Of a DNA stretch of 64,000 nt, positions 45,801 to 54,032 are shown piece by piece. The notes under the pieces are model-generated. The model did not search any database. It saw only the letters and a list, made by a program, of their open reading frames with translations, and was not told where the DNA came from. Both the position numbers and the translations under genes were made by a program. The stretch lies in IMG/VR virus record IMGVR_UViG_3300008050_008852, positions 1 to 64,000 of that record; one strand, written 5' to 3'. Every line of letters starts with the position of its first letter. Position 1 is the stretch's first letter. Origin of the DNA: a virus.

Positions 45801-48245
45801 GACTGTATGGGCACTTACTGGCCTGGAGGAACAACTACTAAAAATAGAAAGAGGTTTGATAGTGATTTACTTTCTATTTATGCTTACACTAGCCCCGCCT
45901 ATCAATGGCCATTTGAAAAGATCGAAGATAGATTTTCTCATCCATATTCTAGAATTCTTACGTATAAAACCGGGTCTGTTAATACTTTGACATTTGAACC
46001 AGCAGCTGACATTATTTCAAAAATGTATACACCTCCAACCCGTAATATAGTTGGACCTGCAGGTTCTGCTAGAAAATATCTAAAAGATCGTGGAGGGGTC
46101 TTACCTGCAACACCAACAAGAACAGTAGCTCCATCGCAGTACTTGGCATATGATCCTACATATGCCCAGTCAGCTTATCCACCGTCTAATGTTATGGCTG
46201 GCAATCAAACACACAATCCAGCTCCAGGCTATATGTATTTTGATATGACTGGTTCTGTTAAAGAATCTGGCTACGTCTTATTACCACAAGATGAATTAAT
46301 TCTTGGAGTACAATGGTCTCCTGCAGACGCAGTACATAGATCATTTAAGGCAATCTCACATAATGCAAAGAATCTAACCTTTAAAAATCAATTGGCCGTC
46401 GGCCTCGGCGAGGTGCCTTATTTCAATAATGCAACCGCATTTGAAACAGCATGTTCGTCGTCAATTTCTGCTCCAGAAGTAGGTGCTCATACATATCGAA
46501 ATGCTGGATATTGTAATACAAATGATTTAACAATGTATGCTTCTGCATCATGTACAATCCTTCAAAAACCTGCCACGTTGAGACTTTATGGGACGCTTAT
46601 TAAAAATAATAAGCAGAAACAACATGTCCTACCTCAGCAATTAGTTACAAATTGCATACATGAAGCCATTGGAGATGAGCCTATTTTAGATGTATATGAG
46701 ATATCTTCCACCCATCTTCTATCAACATCCCCAGCAGCAAAATATGTTAGTGGTTCACTTTCTTCTGAATCTATATACTTTGATGTATCAACCAGCAAGA
46801 CACTTAATCATAGATATGACTTAGGCCGCGGCGAACGTAGATCTTATGCTAATTCAAACTTATTTGATGTAGGTTCGGTTAAGAGAGTGTCAAAGGCTTT
46901 TGATATGTCTGAATATTATTATGACTCTTTGGCGCCAAGTATAGAAGAGATGTTTAATATAGATGAAGTTCCACAAGTCTCATGTAGTGGTTCACTAAGT
47001 ATGTTCCCCGGGGGTGATATATTGCGCTCTCCCGATCCAGCCATCCTTAAGAAATATGACGCCACCAATGGAACATTTGTACCTATCTCTAGAGATTTTT
47101 ATCCCATCGCTGTAGATTCACACAACCGGAGTGAATATATTATAAGTGGCATCAATAATGCACCAGCACCTACAAATAAAGTTTTTGGTAGATCATTTCC
47201 TTTTGAACCTCGTTATTCAAGTGTTAAACGCATGTTTTATCAAAATCCCCAAGCTGGATATTTTTTCGGATGGCAAGAAGGCAGCACAAAATCCACAGAA
47301 AAACCATTTTATCCGACCATGTATTCTGGTTCACTTAATTGGCTCGGTCTCACCGGCGCATCGCATCTATCACAAGTTGGTTTTACTTCCGCCTCTCTCC
47401 ACATGGACCCCGGGATCATCCCAAATAACGGTTATACCTACCTCGACGGTCAATATGGAAGCACCGTGAGCCCAGCAGAAACAAAAGAATGGGATAAATA
47501 TAAGGGGCTTTTATTGCCACCTTCGATAGAAAAAATAAATAGATCTAGGGATATGGGTCCATCAACAGCTGTTGTATCACCAAACTTACCTGGGAGCCTC
47601 TTTAGAAAAGATTTCTTCCAAGGTGACTATACCGATCCAGGCGGCCCGGATTCTGTTGGGCATATTGTAACAAATTTTGAATTAACTTCGAGTAATAAAA
47701 CAAATTTACAGGCATTTTTTGGTGTTGGTGACAATCGCTATGGCTTACTAAACCATTATTATTATTATCTTGAATTTATCCCAGTCGGCAAAAACCACCC
47801 ACTCGAAGTCTTCAATTTTATTCGACATGCTTCGTTATTAACTCATAAACCTCGAGGGTATCGTTATGGTTTAATATCATCTTCACCAAAAAAACTAGAT
47901 GCTACATATCGACGAAATAATTATGGTCAGTTTCGCGACCTTCTTGAACAAAGAAAATATTCTGCATTATTTATCAATGATCCAATTGACGTTGTAATAG
48001 GTCGTAATAATAATAATTTACAACATCGAAGTAATTTAGTTACTACGCCAGCAGTGACTTGTACTTTTCGAGAACCAATTTTTAAAAATCCAATTATAAC
48101 AGGTCAGGCTGCTCAAGTATCTCCGGTACAAACAAATTCGTCAAATTTAAGTAATGCGGCAACGTCGTCACTTCCTTTCTACGACGGCGAATTAAAAAAT
48201 AGAGATACCGCCCCAGCCTCAGATACAGAAACTATTGTTTTGTAG
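42819..48245 (+). CDS. Giant structural protein with N-terminal LamG-like domain, 1808 aa
   Basis: Residues about 20-295 look like a LamG/concanavalin domain: LIGWWTFNNKD start, QYAEIYINGLPPE, LLIGGVEDNF and a VAIFSAALTSNEISYLYDK ending. The rest is long, Pro/Tyr/Ser-rich and without repeats, so it is probably a large folded virion protein. The start is GTG overlapping the previous stop (GTGA). It may be a baseplate arm or a central tail-tip protein. A G7 tract (43593-43599) and visibly GC-richer patches near 43540-43690 and 47340-47470 stand out in the AT-rich gene. I see no enzyme motif. Confidence 0.7.
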   Translation: MKKNSRISRYYDLTKDFGEYKSSNSLIGWWTFNNKDSPSAQQIPSKGTTSLPGKFIDGWDDQVVLGPSSFESPTFLKGLQHLNKASATISNGIKGFQVDGFADQSSYPTKTFTLSITFRILQDYPQPIGAGAGDKKINIATICDTNPDTQDGRLGLYFDSDGAPGGLPSFSTALAIDDGTVKIWQSYFDPTHPRFSSIKHLREWIRIDFVVNDIIRAESKGWLGSQYAEIYINGLPPETKQSINTAAVSSFDITKLLIGGVEDNFAPLAGKPGIQLGEVAIFSAALTSNEISYLYDKTQSSENSGKLTNSPRSQLTCGECEHDSYPTINRSTDWRRTGRRIPVFSEDEGFTVPTQTGVINYPTLLLSGTEADAAIGTILTNNNSLPTIETVIDTPSGSIGRSNIVKSYKKCSSTTDSSDIYRPFNDLIAPTNIATQNSHMAHSYPGFTNTLGDRVIIDIDITPTSAKVLRVVTGSDGETFDGPNTLSSIENTGLAYFNFVNGNFESIGGINSETGVRSNWNLPGARSGSACIGNKAAYDAGPLYQKFNSLTDEDWLKIPRIFQPYSSIISHRGTFNHPHTTDFNSFQFFKGKSSAVLDIDTSAPLSAPTATQPLFPDPDSWFESTVGYPNSPGYGGYNRVNNEWSPYNSDVSGRGWWFFKFKNDPKKYPDPQMKTPSLIWNRSTAPVDLGLKFLSTLSTLGKPIVYTNWCNNSLFHASSSQTLKMSDYINSPLLLESFEVNVDVEAKRLQRPFLKEIGSGKFAMASNTNNHIDCLTFFLLRQENPHVNSFTPLIRSQGSKRELVSYSNHIFASTYVGYDWLDRSRIAVDWNTGDQTTVPYCGSRTSRVFAVREDEVLDTVAASDSFSYYKKSDGTSQTSHGPNGIFFSKFNDYTILGHPDPDIPLDTRDIKASKQPFEQYVTASKTISTIAPVRITEAYAQKITPVLPSMQSTVPQRVGVSNVQGPFFNFHTMGSTIDYFFRKTSTPIQPRLFLDCMGTYWPGGTTTKNRKRFDSDLLSIYAYTSPAYQWPFEKIEDRFSHPYSRILTYKTGSVNTLTFEPAADIISKMYTPPTRNIVGPAGSARKYLKDRGGVLPATPTRTVAPSQYLAYDPTYAQSAYPPSNVMAGNQTHNPAPGYMYFDMTGSVKESGYVLLPQDELILGVQWSPADAVHRSFKAISHNAKNLTFKNQLAVGLGEVPYFNNATAFETACSSSISAPEVGAHTYRNAGYCNTNDLTMYASASCTILQKPATLRLYGTLIKNNKQKQHVLPQQLVTNCIHEAIGDEPILDVYEISSTHLLSTSPAAKYVSGSLSSESIYFDVSTSKTLNHRYDLGRGERRSYANSNLFDVGSVKRVSKAFDMSEYYYDSLAPSIEEMFNIDEVPQVSCSGSLSMFPGGDILRSPDPAILKKYDATNGTFVPISRDFYPIAVDSHNRSEYIISGINNAPAPTNKVFGRSFPFEPRYSSVKRMFYQNPQAGYFFGWQEGSTKSTEKPFYPTMYSGSLNWLGLTGASHLSQVGFTSASLHMDPGIIPNNGYTYLDGQYGSTVSPAETKEWDKYKGLLLPPSIEKINRSRDMGPSTAVVSPNLPGSLFRKDFFQGDYTDPGGPDSVGHIVTNFELTSSNKTNLQAFFGVGDNRYGLLNHYYYYLEFIPVGKNHPLEVFNFIRHASLLTHKPRGYRYGLISSSPKKLDATYRRNNYGQFRDLLEQRKYSALFINDPIDVVIGRNNNNLQHRSNLVTTPAVTCTFREPIFKNPIITGQAAQVSPVQTNSSNLSNAATSSLPFYDGELKNRDTAPASDTETIVL

Positions 48246-48254
48246 GTTTTTATA

Positions 48255-51200
48255 ATGGCAACTGCATCAAAAGGCGAGTTAAGAAAAACCGATATATTAA
48301 AGCTTGAAGATTCAAGTGGTAATATAACAAGAGTTATTTCTCCAAACAATTTACAAGTTGGTTTGGATGATCCGGATTTTTTGTCATCATTGACAGTGAA
48401 GGGTCCAGTCGTCGCACAACTTGGTATTACTGGTTCAATTACACAGGTTACCGATGGTGTTGATTTTCTACAGCCTGGTACAAATATATCAATTACAAAA
48501 AATTCTGACGGTTCATTAACAATTGGGGCTACAGGTTTTCCAGCCACCGCAGCATTGAGCCTTGGCGATGGTCTTGCATATAATGCTGGTACAACGTTTG
48601 ATGGTTCTACTGCTAGAACACTTTCTCCAAAGTTTGTAAACATGGGAGGCTTAGCATCACCGAGTTCAGCTGGATTAAGAATTGATTTTAACAACTTAGC
48701 TACTCGTGCTATAGAAACTGAAGATATACTCTTGTTTGGAGAGACAGACAATGCTGTTTCTTATTTTCCAAAAAAATGTACAGTCGCCGATTTATTAGCT
48801 CTAGGTACAGCAGCAACTCTTACAAATGCAATAACTCTTGGAAATGGAATAGAAGATTCTGCCGGAGCCGCTTCAAGTTATAATAATACTGCTGCTATAA
48901 CATTAGCTATAACTGCAGAATCTTCTAAGGGAATAGGGATAACTTCCAGTGGAGTAAAAATAGATCCATCAACTCTTTCTTCTGCTACAGTAGCTACAGG
49001 AGACAAAGTTTTAATTGGTGACATAAATGATAGTGATAATATAAAATATGTTACTGCACAGTCGATCGCAAATTTAGCAACTGTTGGAACATTAACAAAT
49101 GCCCTCACCATTGGAGATGGTTTACAATTAAACTCAGGCACTACCTTTGATGGAACATCAGCAAGAACCTTAACTGTTCAAGCTGCAGACTCAACAATTT
49201 CTGCGGCTGCTGGTGGAATAAGCGTTTTAAAAGTGCCATCAATACTTTCCCACGGCCAAGGAATCGTAACATTTTCGTATGACGGCTCGTCATCAACACA
49301 AATTCAGGTCGATTTAAGCTCAGCTGGTGGATTAAACTTTAACGGTTCTGATGAAATTAAACTCGATATTAACAATTTGCCTGCCGGCACAATTCCTGCA
49401 GGATCAGACGAAATTTCTGTGGCATTTGGTCCAAATGATACCAGAAAGATAGATATATCAACCTTAGGTTCAGTAATAACAGCTGGTATAAATTCAAGCA
49501 CGGTTTGGATCGATGGCCGCAACAAAGCATATACAACCTCTTCAATAGCAGTATCAAATACTGGTGGATATGCTACATCATATGGTTTAGACAATTATTT
49601 TTATATATCAGGTTCAATAGGTAACATCACAAATTCAGCAAAGATTTCAGTTTTCGGTGGTGATACAGTAATAAGCGGTAGTGCTACTGCTCTTATGGGT
49701 TTATCTGGTTCATTAACTAGATTGCATGATGGCTCTTCATATATAGTCGCTGGTGACGGAATAACCGTTGCTTCATCATCAAATGGTCAAATTACTATTA
49801 CTGGAAACGTTGGTGATATAACTGGCGTCACTGCAGGAACTGGTCTTTCCGGTGGTGGCACATCTGGTGATTTAACTATTACAATAGATGATTCTGTTAC
49901 TGCCACTCTTACAGGCTCTCAGTTTTCTGGAAACGTTGGGGTGACTGGTTCTATAGGATCAACCTCTACAGTAACTTCACCGGCGCTATCTGGTTCCTTA
50001 ACACGTCTTCAGGATGGTTCATCCTATCTTCGTGAAGGTGCAAATGTTACAATATCTTCATCCTCTGCTGGTTATATTACTGTAGCGTCTACAAATACTA
50101 ACACAACATACACTGCTGGTACCGGACTCGATTTGACAGCTACAGAATTTAGTGTAGACGACTCTATTGTAGCCACCCTCACCGGGTCTCAGTTTTCTGG
50201 AAATATTGGAGTTACCGGCTCAATAGAAGCGACTAGCTTCTTTAGTGGCAGCATGTTTAAAGCACCTGTCTTATCGGGATCGCTTACGAAGCTTCATGAT
50301 GGATCTTCTTATCTTGTAGCTGGAAGTAATATTACCATTGCTACAGCTTCTTCAGGGGCAGTAACTATTGCAGGTGCTGCTTCAATGACAGCAGTGTCAG
50401 GATCAGCTTCCGTTACAGATGTTTCCACGATTAATTTTTCCAAGGCCGGTATTATTCAAGATTTAGGTTCGGGTGATATTGCTATTACAAGTTCAATAGG
50501 CGTGCCAGAAGATGGAACTTATGGCGATGGGTTATTTACTGATTTCAAAGAAGCAACACCTGTAGGAACAGCTGTGGATAGATTTAACGAAGTGCTAAAA
50601 GCACTTGCTCCATCACCTGCTCCATCGTTAGATGATCTAAATTCAAAAGAGACTGGCGCAACTACATTACTTTCATTTGGTGCAAGTAATAACCAGCAGG
50701 GTGCAATACCTCCATACTTTTCAGTAGATTCCTCCGCTGGACTAAAATCTGCGGTAGACGTAAATGGTAGTTATACAGTTGCAACAAGTAGCAACAATAT
50801 TCGAATTGCTACTTTTACCGGTACTACACACATTAGTGGTGTCTTAAATGCAGATGTTTCCTCCAACAGTCAAGGCAATAATATTCAGAATTATCCATTC
50901 TATTCGTTTGGCGATGGCGATTCAGGAGTGTTAAGATTAATTGTTAATGGAAGCACAATTAAAGAGATTGATCTTACATCTAATTTAATTGGTAGTGGCA
51001 CCTCCGGATTAGGAACAGGATCGTATGTAGACGCCAATGGGTCTGGATTTATTCTTCTTTCAACTGCTACCACAGGAACATTTTCCAACGGTAATCCCTT
51101 TAATTCATTCAAGCATCGAACAGGACAATACGTGGTGGCCCATCAAAGTCAAAGGGATGGATGGAATTATGCTCAAATTCAGCATGTTAGAACCGGTTCT

Positions 51201-54023
51201 ACACAAACGACAAATTATATTGAGTGGGTAAACGACAGCAATTCAGATGCATTAACCTCAGCCGGGGAATCTATAAGTTTCGCTGGCAGCGGGAGTGCTG
51301 ACCTCTCCGGAATTACTTATTATCGTAGTGGAACAGCAACATACAAGGTACGTGTTACCAATGCCTATAAATATACATACGACAATAACAACATTACGTT
51401 TAACACCACAAATAGTGCAGCAGCTAGTTCTAGTCCAACATTTTCCCTCAGTAGCCAATTTAAACCATCAATCGATACTGGCGTAGGGGAGACACAAAAT
51501 AAAGTATTACACCTCACAGGATCGTCAACAGTTAATGCCACTTATTTTTTAAGCGGTGCAGTTACCGCTAGTGTAAATGTAACAAGTCCACTTAAGTCCA
51601 ACTTATCCGCCGGCGGCCCTGCAGTGGTAGGCGAAATCCTGATGTACAATAGCACTGATACCAACACTGCGATTGCTGAAACATTTATGTCAGAAAGTTA
51701 TAGGTTACAATCCGGTTCCTTCGATACTCAGGCTACCGTTACAAACGCAAGTTATGATTGGAATTCATCAATTCATATGACCGGATCTAATACCAATTAT
51801 TTAAATGGTCTTCAATATTATAGGGATCGCTTATATTCTCCCTTGAATACTACTAATGCTGGTGACTTTTCTACATTTGTAAATGGACCTACCAATCCGG
51901 ATTATTCGGGTATTTCTGGTTTACGCACCTTTTATCGAAAATTCCAAAACACATCTGGTGTTCCAGTACGAGATATATCCTACCTTATTACTGGTAATGG
52001 GACAATTGAAGATGCTGGAACAGTTGTCGGGGCAAATAATAAATTCCGTGTATTCTTTAAATTACCAAGTAATGGCACCAACAATTCAGGGTGGATGGAT
52101 GTTGCATCAGCGTTTACATATAACGAAACAGGTAATAGAGAAGGGTGTTATATAGGGACGTTTACCGACACTGTAGGTACTACAAATTACGTAACATGGG
52201 GCACTGGTTCAATTGCTAACAACGAATTTATTGTGGCTAAAGTTGAGGCCGACGCATCTTGGACGGGTTATATTGACAGTATGGCAGTTTCTTTTGGTGC
52301 GGTGGGTTCAGTAATATCAGCGCCAAATGTCAATAATATCGACGTCAATACTGGCGGTACTGGAGCTGAATTAAGTTTTGGATCGTCCCTTGCACTTGCG
52401 GAGTACACTAATGTAGGAACAGCCGCCGGTAATTCAGCTGTGAATGCCAATGGTACATATAACATATCAGGAAACAGATATGGGATATATGGGCCTACAA
52501 TTACTTCCCGCGTCGGTACTATCAATGAGACTACTACTAGTCCTGGTAACAGTTATCCTGTCGATGCATTCGGCGGTGGTAATGCTAATACCGGTTCACT
52601 TAAATTAGAGGTGAATGGTGCTATTATTCAAACAACCAATTTGGCAACATTTACAAACGGTAGTGATTTTAATGGCGATGGTTCAGGATTTACACTCACT
52701 GCCGCCATACCCGGCGAAGATAGTAGTGAATTACCAGACTATACTAAATTTTATCGTACCGGCATTTACACTGTGGTTTCTGCCTCACAGGTAGATGGTT
52801 GGAACTATGCCAGGGTGACCCATACTGTTACTGGAAGTGATTATGAATCTACATATGTTGAATGGGTCAATGATATCTCTAATCCTTCAATTTCATTAAA
52901 TGATGTAACAATTGGAAATTTTGGTTCCGCCACTTCAAATTCTCTTTCAGGAATTAAATATTTTATATCGCCTTCTGGATCATTTAGAATGAGAACATCT
53001 AATGTATACAAGTATGTTTATAGTAGTAATTCAAACGCCATTAGTTTCCCAACGACAACAAATTCCACCATAACTTCTATTACAGGAAGTGGCCCGGGCG
53101 TAAATACAATCACAACTGCGGCAACCTATACTACCTTACCAAATTTAAATACAGGTGTCGCAACAGCTTATGATTACGATCTTTTCATTACAGGTGCTTT
53201 TAGTTTCGATCGAGCAACATCCATTCCTGGTGGAACGGCATATACGGCTACGGTGAGTGGTAGAGTGAATCATCCATTAAAAGGTAATACAACAACTTCA
53301 TCAACACAAAGTAATAAAGTGCTGGCTGCAACAATATCTGACACATCTACTACTACATCTGAATCCTTTACAGGCGAAGCAAAAAGATTAATTTCGGGAT
53401 CATATACCATCCAAGCAAATGTAACAAACGGTGCGAATGCATGGAATAGCACAATTTCACTAAACGGCGTGGATGCTTCTTATAATACGGGTCTTGCGAT
53501 CTATAATGGAGAATTAGCATCTCCTCAAAACATTGGTTTATCTAGTGATAAAGGAGACTTTAGGAATGTGTCTGAAGGCGGTTCCCTCGAAGCACCAACG
53601 GGTAATCCGGATTATAGTTCGTTAACAAATCCCACCCGCGATTATATTCGATCATTTACACAAACTGTCGCAGGCTCAAAATCTGGGTTTGATGTTACAA
53701 TCACAGGAACAGGTACAATCGTCTCAGCCGGTACAAGTTTAGCAAGTGGTAATAACTTTAATGTATTTTTCAAATTACCTCAAACATCTGCAGGATTCTC
53801 CACTGGGTGGATGGATCTTGCAACGGCATTTGCAACAGGTCAATATGGCGACAATGCCGGTTGTTTGAATGGCACCCTAACCAGCAATATTGCTGGTGGT
53901 GCAACCAATACTGCAACACTGGGTGTAAAATCAGTGGATCAGAACGAATATATTGTTGTTAAAATTGTTGCCGATAAAACATGGACCGGAAACCTCGAAT
54001 CCGTGTCAGTGTCATGGTCGTGA
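48255..54023 (+). CDS. Very long tail fibre-like protein, 1922 aa
   Basis: The first 750 residues are beta-repeat modules. Many are the LSGSLTRL-x-DGSSYL-x-AG unit, plus TLTGSQFSGN-x-GVTGSI and one YFYISGS...VFGGDTVISG unit like the fibre at 4190. From about residue 804 to the end there are two diverged copies of a roughly 550-residue segment (about 804-1348 and 1371-1922), each with GWNYA...EWVND, PDYS, ITGxGTI, VFFKLP, GWMD, GC and WTG landmarks. The second half is probably the distal, receptor-facing part. It shares modules with the next gene. RBS is weak (TAGG 12 bases upstream). Confidence 0.78.
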   Translation: MATASKGELRKTDILKLEDSSGNITRVISPNNLQVGLDDPDFLSSLTVKGPVVAQLGITGSITQVTDGVDFLQPGTNISITKNSDGSLTIGATGFPATAALSLGDGLAYNAGTTFDGSTARTLSPKFVNMGGLASPSSAGLRIDFNNLATRAIETEDILLFGETDNAVSYFPKKCTVADLLALGTAATLTNAITLGNGIEDSAGAASSYNNTAAITLAITAESSKGIGITSSGVKIDPSTLSSATVATGDKVLIGDINDSDNIKYVTAQSIANLATVGTLTNALTIGDGLQLNSGTTFDGTSARTLTVQAADSTISAAAGGISVLKVPSILSHGQGIVTFSYDGSSSTQIQVDLSSAGGLNFNGSDEIKLDINNLPAGTIPAGSDEISVAFGPNDTRKIDISTLGSVITAGINSSTVWIDGRNKAYTTSSIAVSNTGGYATSYGLDNYFYISGSIGNITNSAKISVFGGDTVISGSATALMGLSGSLTRLHDGSSYIVAGDGITVASSSNGQITITGNVGDITGVTAGTGLSGGGTSGDLTITIDDSVTATLTGSQFSGNVGVTGSIGSTSTVTSPALSGSLTRLQDGSSYLREGANVTISSSSAGYITVASTNTNTTYTAGTGLDLTATEFSVDDSIVATLTGSQFSGNIGVTGSIEATSFFSGSMFKAPVLSGSLTKLHDGSSYLVAGSNITIATASSGAVTIAGAASMTAVSGSASVTDVSTINFSKAGIIQDLGSGDIAITSSIGVPEDGTYGDGLFTDFKEATPVGTAVDRFNEVLKALAPSPAPSLDDLNSKETGATTLLSFGASNNQQGAIPPYFSVDSSAGLKSAVDVNGSYTVATSSNNIRIATFTGTTHISGVLNADVSSNSQGNNIQNYPFYSFGDGDSGVLRLIVNGSTIKEIDLTSNLIGSGTSGLGTGSYVDANGSGFILLSTATTGTFSNGNPFNSFKHRTGQYVVAHQSQRDGWNYAQIQHVRTGSTQTTNYIEWVNDSNSDALTSAGESISFAGSGSADLSGITYYRSGTATYKVRVTNAYKYTYDNNNITFNTTNSAAASSSPTFSLSSQFKPSIDTGVGETQNKVLHLTGSSTVNATYFLSGAVTASVNVTSPLKSNLSAGGPAVVGEILMYNSTDTNTAIAETFMSESYRLQSGSFDTQATVTNASYDWNSSIHMTGSNTNYLNGLQYYRDRLYSPLNTTNAGDFSTFVNGPTNPDYSGISGLRTFYRKFQNTSGVPVRDISYLITGNGTIEDAGTVVGANNKFRVFFKLPSNGTNNSGWMDVASAFTYNETGNREGCYIGTFTDTVGTTNYVTWGTGSIANNEFIVAKVEADASWTGYIDSMAVSFGAVGSVISAPNVNNIDVNTGGTGAELSFGSSLALAEYTNVGTAAGNSAVNANGTYNISGNRYGIYGPTITSRVGTINETTTSPGNSYPVDAFGGGNANTGSLKLEVNGAIIQTTNLATFTNGSDFNGDGSGFTLTAAIPGEDSSELPDYTKFYRTGIYTVVSASQVDGWNYARVTHTVTGSDYESTYVEWVNDISNPSISLNDVTIGNFGSATSNSLSGIKYFISPSGSFRMRTSNVYKYVYSSNSNAISFPTTTNSTITSITGSGPGVNTITTAATYTTLPNLNTGVATAYDYDLFITGAFSFDRATSIPGGTAYTATVSGRVNHPLKGNTTTSSTQSNKVLAATISDTSTTTSESFTGEAKRLISGSYTIQANVTNGANAWNSTISLNGVDASYNTGLAIYNGELASPQNIGLSSDKGDFRNVSEGGSLEAPTGNPDYSSLTNPTRDYIRSFTQTVAGSKSGFDVTITGTGTIVSAGTSLASGNNFNVFFKLPQTSAGFSTGWMDLATAFATGQYGDNAGCLNGTLTSNIAGGATNTATLGVKSVDQNEYIVVKIVADKTWTGNLESVSVSWS
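50175..50212 (+). repeat. 38-bp sequence repeated exactly in the next gene
   Basis: Bases 50175-50212 recur exactly at 54804-54841, in the adjacent fibre gene. They encode part of the LTGSQFSGNIGV module. Flanking codons for the same peptide differ, so this short tract may mark recent gene conversion. Confidence 0.8.
50665..54020 (+). repeat. Internal tandem duplication of a ~550-residue fibre domain
   Basis: The two halves start near 50665 and 52366 and share ordered landmarks at protein level: LSFGxS, SAVxxNGxY, LxVNG, GWNYAxxxHxxTGS, EWVND, PDYS, ITGxGTI, FxVFFKLP, GWMDxAxAF, WTGxxxS. DNA identity is low, so the duplication is old and both copies have been kept. Confidence 0.8.
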
Positions 54024-54032
54024 GTGTGAATA

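Noticed and set aside
48179-48751. 190-codon minus-strand open frame across a gene junction
   Set aside because: It spans the end of one structural gene and the start of the next and reads as antisense of fibre repeats.
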